Positions 7,187 to 15,788 of a stretch of DNA of 39,130 bases are shown one piece after another. Position 1 is the stretch's first letter, and every line of letters begins with the position of its first letter. The DNA is from Clostridia bacterium. GTDB taxonomy: Bacteria > Bacillota > Clostridia > Christensenellales > Aristaeellaceae. The stretch covers positions 1 to 39,130 of the forward strand of contig CAAGII010000025.1 in assembly GCA_900769875.1 (NCBI GenBank), given 5' to 3'. Below the pieces are notes generated by a model. It made no database searches. It was given only the letters and a program-made list of their open reading frames with translations, and had not been told where the DNA came from. Position numbers and translations under genes: made by a program.

Positions 7187-8581
7187 ATGAAGTTTGCTGC
7201 CTGCTGCCTGCTGGCGCTGATGCTCGTGTGCTGCCATGCGGCGTGCCTTGGCGAAACCTTCATGTATGAGTGCGACGCGTGGCTCGTGTTCGGTCTGCGT
7301 GAGGAGGCAAGCGAGAGCGCCCGCCGTATCAGGGGCGTGGAGGAGAAGGACAAGCTGCTGGTGCTCGAATACGGCGACGACTGGTGTCTGGTGGACTTCG
7401 ATGGCTCCATCGGCTATGCGCGCACGCAATGGCTGTGCCGCTTCCGCTCGCTCGATCCCTATCTGTACGAGGTGCCGGGGCTTGACCGGCAGTCCGGCTA
7501 TGCCGTGGCGATGGCGGATTTCACTGTCAGCACCGGTGAGTATGAGGGCAGCATGGTGCATGCGGGCGACGTGCTTGCCGTGCGCGGGCAGGATGACGGG
7601 CAGGCGACGCTCTCGGTGGCGCGCGCAGACATGACGCTGGACGATGTACTGCTTGACTATACGCCCTTTCCGCCGTTCGAGGACGCCGTGGAGGGCGACG
7701 TGGTGTACGCCTTCACCACCTATTACAACGATCATTTCGCGGCGCGGCTGAACGAGGAGCGGCAGCGCAATATCGAGCTTGCCTGCAGCCGCATCGACGG
7801 TATGACGCTTGAGTGCGGCGAGCGCTTTTCCTTCAACGAGGTTTGCGGCCCGTACACGAAGGCGAACGGCTACCTGCGCGCGCCCAACATCAGCGCCGAG
7901 GGCTATGGCGTGGGCGGCGGGGTGTGTCAGGTAAGCACCACGCTGTACAACTGCCTGCTGGGCGTGCCGCTGCAGGTGGATGAATGGCGCGTGCACCGCG
8001 ACCGTGGCGTTTCGTATGCGCCGCAGCACTTTGACTCATCGGTGGGCGATTACAGCGACCTTGCCTTCATCAATACCATGCCCTACCAGATTGTCCTCGG
8101 GGCGAAGGCGCAGCAGGGCGTGCTGACGGTGCTTGTGCGCGCGGGCGAGGGCGCCATGACGCGCGAGGAAGCGGGATACGCGCAGACGGACGGGGACGAA
8201 ACGACGTGGATGACGGTGTGCGACCTTGCGACCGGCACCGCCGAGCTGCTGGACGCGCCCGGCGGCAGCTGTGTGCGCGAGCTGCCCTGCGGCGTCCGCG
8301 TGACGCTGATGAATGAGATGGAGGGCTGGTATCGCGTGGAGGCGGGCAGCCATCAGGGCTATGTGCAGATGCAGAGCCTGTATTCGCCCAAGGAGCCGGA
8401 AAATGTGATCGCTCTGGTCAACGTCAGGGTGCGCGCGCTGCCGGATCTGGACGCCGAATCGCTCACATGGGTGAAAAAGACGGACAAGCTGCAGCTGCTC
8501 CGCGCCGGCGAAACCTGGTCGTATGTCCGCGCGAACGGGCAGACCGGCTTTGTGCCGACCCAGTATATCAGCATGAATTGA
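7187..8581 (+). CDS. Secreted VanW-family protein with SH3-like domains
   Basis: This 464-residue exported protein begins with a hydrophobic Cys-rich signal peptide (MKFAACCLLALMLVCC, cleavage near residue 20). An SH3-like domain (about 28-90) follows, then a linker domain, the VanW domain (about 185-305), and two more SH3-like domains (about 325-390 and 395-464) ending in GQTGFVPTQYIS. The VanW signature is plain: GERFSFNEVCGP, then GYGVGGGVCQVSTTLYN, then DSSVGDYSDLAFINT. VanW proteins are envelope proteins of uncertain activity, and bacterial SH3 domains usually bind peptidoglycan, so a wall-associated role is likely. The ATG at 7187 has GGAGG 8 nt upstream; an in-frame ATG at 7169 has none. 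Confidence 0.88.
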   Translation: MKFAACCLLALMLVCCHAACLGETFMYECDAWLVFGLREEASESARRIRGVEEKDKLLVLEYGDDWCLVDFDGSIGYARTQWLCRFRSLDPYLYEVPGLDRQSGYAVAMADFTVSTGEYEGSMVHAGDVLAVRGQDDGQATLSVARADMTLDDVLLDYTPFPPFEDAVEGDVVYAFTTYYNDHFAARLNEERQRNIELACSRIDGMTLECGERFSFNEVCGPYTKANGYLRAPNISAEGYGVGGGVCQVSTTLYNCLLGVPLQVDEWRVHRDRGVSYAPQHFDSSVGDYSDLAFINTMPYQIVLGAKAQQGVLTVLVRAGEGAMTREEAGYAQTDGDETTWMTVCDLATGTAELLDAPGGSCVRELPCGVRVTLMNEMEGWYRVEAGSHQGYVQMQSLYSPKEPENVIALVNVRVRALPDLDAESLTWVKKTDKLQLLRAGETWSYVRANGQTGFVPTQYISMN

Positions 8582-8669
8582 CGCGGCTTGGCAAGCGCTG
8601 CGTCACCCGCGCCGTGCCCATGCCGGGGGACGGGGAGCGTAAATTGGCGGATATTTGGCGTAGTCGGTC

Positions 8670-8698
8670 TTGAATTTATTTGTGATGAGTGGTAAAAT
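8670..8698 (+). promoter_or_regulatory. Promoter of rhamnose operon
   Basis: TTGAAT (8670-8675), a 17-bp spacer and TAAAAT (8693-8698) lie 94 bp upstream of rhaA in an AT-rich stretch that contrasts with its surroundings. I see no clear operator palindrome overlapping it, and no rhamnose regulator gene is in the window. Confidence 0.7.
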
Positions 8699-8791
8699 AT
8701 TGGTGGAATCCACCATGCCCGTGCGCGCTGCGGCAAACAAACGCGCATCCGGCAGTGAATGACGACAATTCAATTCAAGGAGGAATGACCC

Positions 8792-10048
8792 ATGCAGACC
8801 CCCTATCAGATGGCGAAGGAGCGCTATGCCGCGCTTGGCGTCGATACCGAGCGCGCGATGAGCGTCCTGCATGCCGTGCCTGTGGCGCTGCATTGCTGGC
8901 AGGGCGACGATGTGACGGGCTTCGACCATGACGGTCCTCTCTCCGGCGGCATTATGACCACCGGCAATTATCCCGGCAAGGCCCGCACCCCGCAGGAACT
9001 GATGGACGATATGGCGCTGGCCATGAAGCTGTGCCCCGGCACGAAGAAGCTCAACCTCCACGCAAGCTATGCGATCTTCGCCCCCGGCGAGTTTGTAGAT
9101 CGCGACAAGCTGGAGCCGAAGCATTTTGCGCCGTGGGTGGCTTTTGCGAAGGAACACGGCCTGGGCATTGACTTCAACCCCACCTTCTTCTCCCATCCCA
9201 TGGTCAAGGACGGGCTGACCCTGTCCAGCCCCGACGAGAACGTGCGCCGCTTCTGGGTGGAGCACGGCAGGGCCTGCATCCGCATCAGCCAGTATTTTGC
9301 CGAGGAAACCGGCATTCCCTGCGTGATGAACATCTGGACGGGCGACGGCTTCAAGGACGTGCCCGGCGATCGGATGGGTCCCCGCATGCGCTACAAGCAG
9401 TCCTTTGAGGAGATTGTGGCCGAGCCGCATGATCCCAATCTGGTCAAGCCCTGCGCGGAGAGCAAGGTGTTCGGCATCGGCGTGGAAAGCTTCACCGCCG
9501 GCAGCGCCGAGTTCACGCTGTCCTTTGCCGCGGAGCACAAGGGCGATGTGCTGCCCCTGATGGACAACGGCCATTATCATCCCCAGGAGTTTGTGTCCGA
9601 CAAGATTCCGGCGCTCCTGTGCTACTTCCCGGAGATCGCGCTGCACATCACCCGCGGCGTCCGCTGGGACAGCGACCATGTCGTGCTCTTTGAGGACGAG
9701 ACCCGCGAGATGGCCAAGGAGGTCGTGCGCTGCGGCGTGGAGCGCGTGTATCAGGCGCTGGACTTCTTTGACGCGAGCATCAACCGCATTGTGGCGTGGA
9801 CGGTCGGCTTCCGTTCGTGGCAGAAGGCGCTGCTCAACGCGCTGCTCATGCCCAACGAGGAGCTTGCCCGCCTGCAGAACGAGGCGAAGTTCTCCGAGCT
9901 GATGGTGAAGCAGGAGGCGCTCAAGACCATGCCCTTCGGCGCCGTGTGGGAGGAATACTGCGCGCGCGAGGGCGTGAGCGCGGACGACCTTGAGTGGCTC
10001 AGGGAAATCGAACAGTACGAGCGCGATGTGCTCGCAAAGCGCGTGTAA
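8792..10048 (+). CDS. rhaA: L-rhamnose isomerase
   Basis: RhaA interconverts L-rhamnose and L-rhamnulose using divalent metals in a TIM barrel. The 418 residues match the family length. Recognisable family segments are HCWQGDDVTGFD, the GGIMTTGNYPGKARTP loop, LNLHASYA, GLGIDFNPTFFSHP, the metal-ligand region around GIGVESFTAGSAEF (E232), LMDNGHYHPQEF (D258, H261, H263) and RWDSDHVV. The ATG at 8792 has AAGGAGG 8 nt upstream; an overlapping ATG at 8785 is in another frame and gives nothing. It is first in rhaA-rhaD-rhaB, with 41 bp to rhaD. Confidence 0.96.
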   Translation: MQTPYQMAKERYAALGVDTERAMSVLHAVPVALHCWQGDDVTGFDHDGPLSGGIMTTGNYPGKARTPQELMDDMALAMKLCPGTKKLNLHASYAIFAPGEFVDRDKLEPKHFAPWVAFAKEHGLGIDFNPTFFSHPMVKDGLTLSSPDENVRRFWVEHGRACIRISQYFAEETGIPCVMNIWTGDGFKDVPGDRMGPRMRYKQSFEEIVAEPHDPNLVKPCAESKVFGIGVESFTAGSAEFTLSFAAEHKGDVLPLMDNGHYHPQEFVSDKIPALLCYFPEIALHITRGVRWDSDHVVLFEDETREMAKEVVRCGVERVYQALDFFDASINRIVAWTVGFRSWQKALLNALLMPNEELARLQNEAKFSELMVKQEALKTMPFGAVWEEYCAREGVSADDLEWLREIEQYERDVLAKRV

Positions 10049-10089
10049 CGCGCGCGGCGCATCCGTACAAATGAAAGAGGTGCTTTGCA

Positions 10090-10920
10090 ATGGGAATGCT
10101 TGACCTTTCGATCATGAAGCGTTACATCCGCATGGCGAACGACGGCTGGCTGCAGGGCTGGCACGAGCGCAACGGCGGCAACCTGACCTATCGCCTGACC
10201 GAGCAGGAAGTGGCTGAAATGAAGCCCTTCTTCGACGCGCAGCCCCGTCCCTGGGTGGATATGGGCGTGTGCGGCGCAAACCTTGCGGGCAGCTATTTCA
10301 TCTCCACCGGCAGCGGCAAGTTCTTCCGCAATGTGGAGATCGACCCCGAGGACAGCCTGTGCGTGGTGGAAATCAACGAGCGCGGCGACAGCTACCGCAT
10401 CGTGTGGGGTCTGGTGAACGGCGGAAAGCCCACCAGCGAGTTCCCCAGCCATTTCATGAACCACTCCGTGCGCGTGGCGGCGACAGGCGGCGCGTGCCGC
10501 GTGATCTATCACGCGCATCCCGCCAACGTGATTGCCATGACCTACTTCACGCCCCTGACCGACCGTGATTTCTCCCGCATCCTGTGGAAGAGCGCGACCG
10601 AGTGCCCCGTGGTGTTCCCCGGCGGCGTGGGCGTGGTGCCGTGGATGGTGCCCGGCGGCGCCGATATCGCCATGGCAACCTGCGAAAAGATGAAGGAGTT
10701 TGACGCGGCGGTGTGGGCGCACCACGGCCTGTTCGTGTCCGGCCCCGACTTTGACATCACCTTCGGTCTGATGCACACCATTGAGAAGGCAGCGCAGATT
10801 TATGTGCTGGCGATGAGCGCAAGCCAGGGCAAATTCCTGCAGACCATTGAGGATCACCAGCTGCAGGCCATCGCCGATGAGTTCGGCGTGGAGCTGAAGA
10901 AGGAATTCCTCGATCTCTAA
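10090..10920 (+). CDS. rhaD: Rhamnulose-1-phosphate aldolase
   Basis: RhaD splits L-rhamnulose-1-phosphate into dihydroxyacetone phosphate and L-lactaldehyde. The 276-residue class II aldolase keeps the residues known from the E. coli enzyme at identical positions: E117 in TSEFPSHF, the zinc ligands H141 and H143 in YHAHPANV, and H212 in WAHHGLF. The phosphate-binding GGNLTYRL segment is at 29-36. The ATG at 10090 has AGAGG 9 nt upstream. An intrinsic terminator lies 24 bp after the stop, before rhaB. Confidence 0.95.
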   Translation: MGMLDLSIMKRYIRMANDGWLQGWHERNGGNLTYRLTEQEVAEMKPFFDAQPRPWVDMGVCGANLAGSYFISTGSGKFFRNVEIDPEDSLCVVEINERGDSYRIVWGLVNGGKPTSEFPSHFMNHSVRVAATGGACRVIYHAHPANVIAMTYFTPLTDRDFSRILWKSATECPVVFPGGVGVVPWMVPGGADIAMATCEKMKEFDAAVWAHHGLFVSGPDFDITFGLMHTIEKAAQIYVLAMSASQGKFLQTIEDHQLQAIADEFGVELKKEFLDL

Positions 10921-10944
10921 GAGAAAAGCGCGCAGAGACCGCGC

Positions 10945-10973
10945 AGCCCTCCGCGTGCTGCGGAGGGCTTTTT
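10945..10973 (+). terminator. Intrinsic terminator inside the rha operon
   Basis: AGCCCTCCGC (10945-10954) pairs with GCGGAGGGCT (10960-10969) around a 5-nt loop, and the stem runs into TTTTT (10969-10973). It is a textbook terminator placed between rhaD and rhaB, so rhaB would depend on partial read-through or its own start. Confidence 0.85.
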
Positions 10974-11018
10974 GAACCGTTTTCGGAATCACATCACAAT
11001 CATAAGGAGGCTCGACCC

Positions 11019-12347
11019 ATGCCAGTTTACGCGCTTGCCATCGACATTGGCGCCAGCAGCGGCCGCCACATCCTCGGCCATTTGGAAAACGGCGAGATCA
11101 TCATGGAGGAGATTTACCGCTTCCCCAACGGCATGCATTTGCAAAACGGTCACCAGTGCTGGGATATCGAGGGGCTGGAGCATCATGTCCTTGAGGGCCT
11201 GAAGGAGGCCGGACGGCTGGGCAAGGCGCCCGCGACCATCGCCATTGACACCTGGGGCGTGGACTATGTGCTGCTTGACGGGGAAAACCGGCGCATCGGC
11301 GACGCGGTAGCGTACCGCGACGAGCGCACGCTGCCCTTTGTGGACAAGCTGGCGCAGGTGATGCCCCACAGCGCGCAGTACGCCCGGGCGGGCATTGCGT
11401 ACCAGCCCTTCAACACGGTGTATCAGCTGATGGCGGAGATGGCGGAGCATCCCGGGCGCATGGATGAGGTGAAGCAGGTGTCGCTGATGCCCTGCTATCT
11501 GAGCGGCATGCTGTGCGGCGTGTACAGAAACGAATACACCATGGCCTCCACCACCGGCATGCTGGACGCCGTGACGCGCGATTGGAACGCCGATATTCTG
11601 AGCGCCGCCGGTATTCCCGCCGAGAAGCTGGGCGGCAAGCCCGCCGCGCCCGGCACCGTGCTGGGCGATCTGCTGCCCGAGGTGCAGCAGCAGGTCGGCT
11701 ACAACGCAAAGGTGATGCTGTGCGCCTGTCACGACACCGGCAGCGCCTTCCATGCCGTGCCCGCGAAGGATGACCACGCGGTGTACATTTCCTCCGGCAC
11801 ATGGAGCCTGCTGGGCGCTGTGCTGCCCGAGCCCGTGGTGAGCGAGGAGGCGCGGCTGTCCGGCTTCACCAATGAGGGCGGCGTGAAGGGCATCCGCTTC
11901 CTGCAGAACATCATGGGTCTGTGGATGCTGCAGTGCATCCGCCACGAGTGGGACGACCGCCTCTCCTTTGCCGAAATGGCGGAGCTTGCGGCGACTGGCA
12001 GCGCCTATCCGCACACGGTGGACGCGACCGACAACCGCTTCATGAACCCTGAGAGCATGGTGGGCGAGATCCGTCAGGCGCTGCGCGACGCGGGTTGCCC
12101 TGACCCTGCCAGTGACGCCGAGCTGCTCTACTGCGTCAACCACTCGCTTGCGGCGGCCTACGGGCGCGCCATCGCCAACCTTGCGCGGGTGACGGGACGC
12201 GAATATACTTCCATCAATATCGTGGGCGGCGGCTGCCGCAACCGGCTGCTCAACCGCCTGACCGCGGAGGCGTCGGGTCTGCCCGTCACCGCCGGCCCTG
12301 CCGAGGGCACCGCGCTGGGCAATCTGATGGTGCAGCTGGGATTGTAA
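11019..12347 (+). CDS. rhaB: Rhamnulokinase
   Basis: RhaB phosphorylates L-rhamnulose with ATP, the step between RhaA and RhaD. The 442 residues have the FGGY/hexokinase-like fold: the phosphate-1 loop ALAIDIGASSGR (5-16), the IDTWGVDYVLLD substrate segment, YISSGTWSLLG (phosphate-2 / adenosine-binding region) and the C-terminal NIVGGGCRNRLLNRLTA segment typical of the family. The length is slightly short of the E. coli enzyme (489). The ATG at 11019 has AAGGAGG 8 nt upstream. It lies 98 bp after rhaD, beyond a terminator, and 10 bp before the next gene. Confidence 0.95.
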   Translation: MPVYALAIDIGASSGRHILGHLENGEIIMEEIYRFPNGMHLQNGHQCWDIEGLEHHVLEGLKEAGRLGKAPATIAIDTWGVDYVLLDGENRRIGDAVAYRDERTLPFVDKLAQVMPHSAQYARAGIAYQPFNTVYQLMAEMAEHPGRMDEVKQVSLMPCYLSGMLCGVYRNEYTMASTTGMLDAVTRDWNADILSAAGIPAEKLGGKPAAPGTVLGDLLPEVQQQVGYNAKVMLCACHDTGSAFHAVPAKDDHAVYISSGTWSLLGAVLPEPVVSEEARLSGFTNEGGVKGIRFLQNIMGLWMLQCIRHEWDDRLSFAEMAELAATGSAYPHTVDATDNRFMNPESMVGEIRQALRDAGCPDPASDAELLYCVNHSLAAAYGRAIANLARVTGREYTSINIVGGGCRNRLLNRLTAEASGLPVTAGPAEGTALGNLMVQLGL

Positions 12348-12357
12348 GGAGGCTGTT

Positions 12358-12681
12358 ATGCTGTATTGTGAACGATGCTCCGCACTCTTTGAGGAAGACT
12401 CCGTCTGCCCCTTGTGCCACAGGCAGCAGGGGCGCGCGCCGAAGGATGACGACCTGTGCTATCTGACCGATCAGGGCAGTGTATGGAGCGATGTGGTGGC
12501 GGATGTGCTCCGCCAGCGCGGCGTGCCCGCCATGCGCAAGCTGAGCGTGGGCGTTGCGCCGTTTGTTGGCTCAAACCTTGCGCGCTACCGCTTCTATGTG
12601 CCCTATCCGCGCGTGGAGGAGGCAAGGAGCGTGTTGCGCGAGCTGCTCACGCCCGCGCAGGAGGAGCGCGCGGAGGACTGA
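12358..12681 (+). CDS. Small zinc-ribbon protein with DUF2007-like domain
   Basis: The 107-residue protein starts with a Cys4 zinc ribbon (YCERC at 3-7 and CPLC at 17-20), followed by a compact alpha/beta domain. Its pattern, 'VVADVLRQRGVPAM...FVGSNLARYRFYVPYPRVEEARSVL', resembles DUF2007-type small domains thought to bind or signal in other proteins. Function is unknown. It has a good AAGGAGG site and follows rhaB by 10 bp, so it is probably co-transcribed, but nothing links it to rhamnose. Confidence 0.7.
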   Translation: MLYCERCSALFEEDSVCPLCHRQQGRAPKDDDLCYLTDQGSVWSDVVADVLRQRGVPAMRKLSVGVAPFVGSNLARYRFYVPYPRVEEARSVLRELLTPAQEERAED

Positions 12682-12696
12682 TGCGCGGAGGTGACC

Positions 12697-13209
12697 ATGC
12701 GTTATGCCTATTGCCCCGCGTGCGGGGAAAGACTCCTTGAGCGCGTTCTTGGCGACGAGGGCGCGGTAGCGTGGTGCGCTCCGTGCGAACGGCCGTGGTT
12801 TGACACGTTCTCCACCTGCGTGATCTGCGCGGTGCTCAGCGGGGAGGGCGAGGTCGCGCTCATCCGCCAGCACGGCGTGGGCGGAGGCCGGTGCGTCTGC
12901 GTGGCGGGCTATGTGAAGCCCGGTGAAACCGCCGAGGAAGCCGCCGCGCGTGAAATCCTTGAGGAAACGGGGCTGCGCGTCCGGCACCTGACGTATATCG
13001 CGAGCTATCCGCACCGCTCAGGCGACCAGCTGATGCTGGGATTTGCCGCCACGGTTGACAAGCAGCCCTTCCGCCTCTCGCAGGAGGTGGAGAGCGCCGC
13101 GTGGTATCCGCAGGAGGAGGCGGCAGGCCATACCCGCGAGGGCAGTATTGCGTGGCGGCTTGTGAAGGCGGCTGTCCGCGCGCCGCAGACTGACAAGGAG
13201 GATATCTGA
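12697..13209 (+). CDS. NUDIX hydrolase with N-terminal zinc ribbon
   Basis: The 170-residue protein has a Cys4 zinc ribbon (C6, C9, C27, C30) and a NUDIX domain (about 40-155). The complete Nudix box is present from G71 to L93: G-x5-E77-x7-R85-E86-I-L-E89-E90-T-G-L. The layout resembles NudC-type NAD(H)/NADH pyrophosphatases, but the full NudC C-terminal motif is not obvious, so the substrate (dinucleotide, nucleoside diphosphate or capped RNA) is open. The ATG at 12697 has GGAGG 5 nt upstream; a GTG at 12691 is the alternative. It lies 15 bp after the previous gene. Confidence 0.85.
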   Translation: MRYAYCPACGERLLERVLGDEGAVAWCAPCERPWFDTFSTCVICAVLSGEGEVALIRQHGVGGGRCVCVAGYVKPGETAEEAAAREILEETGLRVRHLTYIASYPHRSGDQLMLGFAATVDKQPFRLSQEVESAAWYPQEEAAGHTREGSIAWRLVKAAVRAPQTDKEDI

Positions 13210-13210
13210 C

Positions 13211-13729
13211 GTGGATTTCATGCCGTTGATTGAAGCGCGCTATTCAGTGCGCAGGTTTTCGCCCCGGCAGGTGGAGCAGGACAAGCTGGACGCTATCCTG
13301 CGCGCGGGCATGCTCGCGCCCACCGCGGTGGCGCGCCAGCCGCAGAAGCTGCTGGTGCTCAGGAGCGCGGAGGCGCTTGAGAAGCTCAAGGGCTGCACCG
13401 CCTCGCATTTTGACTGCACTCTTGCCGTGATCGTCTGCTATGACCCCGCGCTGAGCTGGAAACGCCGCTTTGACGGGCAGGACAGTGGCTGGGTGGACGC
13501 CAGCATTGTGACCGATCATATGATGCTCGCCGCCACGGAGCTGGGCGTCGGCTCCACATGGGTGATGAGCTTCGACCCTGCCGCGCTGCGCGAGGCCTTC
13601 GCCATCCCGGAGGCGCTGGTGCCGGTGTCGATTCTGGTCATGGGATACCCTGCCAATGACGCCGCGCCCGGCTCGCTGCACGGCAGGTGCAAACCGCTTG
13701 ACGAGGTCGTGCGGTACGACAGCTATTGA
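13211..13729 (+). CDS. Nitroreductase-family flavoprotein
   Basis: This FMN-dependent NAD(P)H oxidoreductase-like protein has 172 residues, which is the short end of the family. Typical segments are the N-terminal IEARYSVRRFSPRQV (FMN phosphate contacts), the 'LAPTAVARQPQK' segment in place of the usual APSAxNxQPW, the helix DASIVTDHMMLAATELGVGSTWV, and the final 'ILVMGYPA' strand. The natural substrate cannot be read from sequence. The GTG start at 13211 has AAGGAGG 9 nt upstream and sits 1 bp after the NUDIX stop, so the two genes are probably translated together. Confidence 0.88.
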   Translation: MDFMPLIEARYSVRRFSPRQVEQDKLDAILRAGMLAPTAVARQPQKLLVLRSAEALEKLKGCTASHFDCTLAVIVCYDPALSWKRRFDGQDSGWVDASIVTDHMMLAATELGVGSTWVMSFDPAALREAFAIPEALVPVSILVMGYPANDAAPGSLHGRCKPLDEVVRYDSY

Positions 13730-13820
13730 TTCCCGCGATCGACCGGGTGAACGGCTCGCCGCTTCACCGATGGGTGCGCGCAAACCATCACCAAGTGACG
13801 CAGGCAATTTGCCGACGTAA

Positions 13821-13851
13821 AGCGCCGCTGCGAATGAACCGCAGCGGCGCT
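13821..13851. terminator. Hairpin terminator between nitroreductase and mutS2-like genes
   Basis: AGCGCCGCTGCG (13821-13832) pairs perfectly with CGCAGCGGCGCT (13840-13851), a 12-bp stem with a 7-nt loop between convergent genes. T tracts are poor on both sides. The stem ends 5 bp from the mutS2-like stop codon. Confidence 0.65.
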
Positions 13852-13856
13852 CTGCA

Positions 13857-15788
13857 TTATGCTTCTCTGTCCGTTTCCTTGCCCTCGCGCAGCACGATGC
13901 GCGTTTCCGGCGAGAACTTGCGCGACATCTGGTGCGCTGCCTTGCGGTTCTCCACCGTGTCAAAGATGATGGAAAAATCATAGTCCGGCGGGTAGAGATC
14001 GCTTGCCGGTACGCGCAGCTGCAGCCGGTTGTGGCGCACCTGCCGCTTTTCGCCCTGCACCTGCACGGTGACCATGCCGTTTTCGTCGGCGGGGCTGTAG
14101 ACGATGCCGGCCAGATGCTCGGGCAGCACCAGCACCGAATCGCCCATTGAGAAAGCGGTGACCGCGCCCTCCTTCTTCACCTCGGTGCGGCGCAGTCGAG
14201 AGTGCGGCGCTGCGGTTTTGCCGGATGGCAGCTCCGGCTTCCATGCCGGCGTAGAGAGTGTGCCGCTCTGCTGCGCCAACGCGCGCGCACGGGCGACGAG
14301 GCGCTCCTCCAGCCCCAGACGGCTTGCGATGTCCAGCGCGCAGCTGTTGCCGCTCTGCCCCATTTCCAGACGGTAGAGCGGCTGCAGGGTGTCGCGGTCA
14401 AAGGCCATGCGCGCGGTTTCCACCATCTCCAGCGCTTCGGCCCAGCGCTTCACCTGCGGGTCGTGCGTGGTCGCCAGAAGGCGCGTCCTCCGCGCAAGCA
14501 GCGCCTCGAGAATCGCGACCGCGAGTCCCGAGCCCTCCGCCGGGTCGGTGCCGCTGCCAGGCTCATCCAGCAGCACAAGGCTGTCAGGCGTGGCGCTTTT
14601 CAGAATGCGGATGATGTTCGTCATGTGCCCGGAGAAGGTGGAGAGATTCTGCTCCATGCTCTGGCTGTCGCCGATGTCGCAGAAAACGCCGTCGGTCAGC
14701 CCAATCACCGTACCCTCGCCGCAGGGCAGGTGCAGGCCGCTCTGCGCCATGGCGCAGAACAGTCCCACGGTCTTGAGCGCCACGGTTTTACCGCCGGTGT
14801 TCGGGCCCGTGATGATGACGGCGGTGTGCTGCCCGTCCAGCGTGAAATCCAGCGGCACGCAGGTCTGCGCGTCAAGCAGCGGATGCCGCCCCTGTCGGAT
14901 CACAATGCGCCCGTCACAGCATAGCTCAGGCTCGCGCGCGTTCATCATCCCGCTCAGCTTCGCGCGCGCGAACAGCACGTCGAGCGCCGTCATGGCACGC
15001 AGCGCGCGGCGGATGTCGTCCTCGCGCGAGGCGACCGCGTCGCTCAGCTCATAGAGGATGCGCCGCTCCTCCGCGTCGATGGTAATGAGCAGCGCGTCCA
15101 GCTCCTGCTGCATGGCGGATACGGCGCTCGGCTCCACAAACACGGTCGAGCCCCTGCCGGACGTGTCCACCACCGTGCCGCTGACCATGCTCTGGTAGCG
15201 GCGCTGTACGGGCAGCACAAAGCGGTCGCCGCGCCGGGTCACATAGGAGTCGGTCAGGTACTGGCGCAGGCTCTGCATCAGGCGGTTCAGCTTTTCGCGG
15301 ATGCCCTGCTCCATCGTTTCGCGCTTGCGGCGAAGCGAGCGCAGAAGGGAGGACGCGTCGTCCAGCAGCGCGTCCTCGTTGACGCAGCGGTCGATCTCCC
15401 GCGCCATGTCGTCAAGCTCCGGCAGCTCCACACGCATGGACGCGATGGCGGCGCTGCAGCGCGCGCTTGATTGCAGATAGCGGCGCAGGCTGCGCACGGT
15501 GGACGCAAAGCGGGATACGCCGCTGAGCTGCTCCGGGACGAGCATCGCGCCCTGCGCAGCGAGCGAAAGCGCTTCGTCCAGCGGCGCGGTCTGCGCCAGA
15601 GGCGGCGAACCGAGCGCCTCCAGCACGGCGCGGGCGGCGGTGGTTTCTGCCATGCGCGCGCGGCAGAGCGGCTCGCTTGTCAGGGGAGTCATGCGGAGCA
15701 GCTCCTCGCGGGCGGCGTCGCTCACGGCCTGCTCGGAGAGCATATGCAGAATTTTGTTGTAGGAAAGGGTTTCAAGATCAAACTCCAT
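13857..15788 (-). CDS. MutS2-like ATPase lacking the Smr domain
   Basis: This MutS-family ATPase has 643 residues. It has the MutS2 layout of a core/lever region (1-280), a coiled clamp, and an ABC-type ATPase: Walker A GPNTGGKT (328-335), the STFSGHM signature (383-389), Walker B LVLLDEPGSGTDP (404-416) and the switch His in ATTHD (H442). A small KOW-like beta domain (about 540-600) follows. The Smr endonuclease domain that ends MutS2 (about 785 residues in Bacillus) is absent and the gene ends cleanly. MutS2 proteins act on stalled, collided ribosomes or on recombination intermediates; the Smr-less form may act as an ATPase-only factor. The ATG at 15788 has GAGGAG 8 nt upstream; GTG at 15797 is an alternative. 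Confidence 0.87.
   Translation of the reverse strand: MEFDLETLSYNKILHMLSEQAVSDAAREELLRMTPLTSEPLCRARMAETTAARAVLEALGSPPLAQTAPLDEALSLAAQGAMLVPEQLSGVSRFASTVRSLRRYLQSSARCSAAIASMRVELPELDDMAREIDRCVNEDALLDDASSLLRSLRRKRETMEQGIREKLNRLMQSLRQYLTDSYVTRRGDRFVLPVQRRYQSMVSGTVVDTSGRGSTVFVEPSAVSAMQQELDALLITIDAEERRILYELSDAVASREDDIRRALRAMTALDVLFARAKLSGMMNAREPELCCDGRIVIRQGRHPLLDAQTCVPLDFTLDGQHTAVIITGPNTGGKTVALKTVGLFCAMAQSGLHLPCGEGTVIGLTDGVFCDIGDSQSMEQNLSTFSGHMTNIIRILKSATPDSLVLLDEPGSGTDPAEGSGLAVAILEALLARRTRLLATTHDPQVKRWAEALEMVETARMAFDRDTLQPLYRLEMGQSGNSCALDIASRLGLEERLVARARALAQQSGTLSTPAWKPELPSGKTAAPHSRLRRTEVKKEGAVTAFSMGDSVLVLPEHLAGIVYSPADENGMVTVQVQGEKRQVRHNRLQLRVPASDLYPPDYDFSIIFDTVENRKAAHQMSRKFSPETRIVLREGKETDREA

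Noticed and set aside
8603..10992. Two long minus-strand frames opposite rhaA and rhaD
   Set aside because: They are mirrors of strongly identified rhamnose genes and have no ribosome site or recognisable domain.
10972..11000. Separate promoter for rhaB (TTGAAC-N17-CACAAT)
   Set aside because: The -10 is poor and transcription would begin inside the ribosome-binding site.
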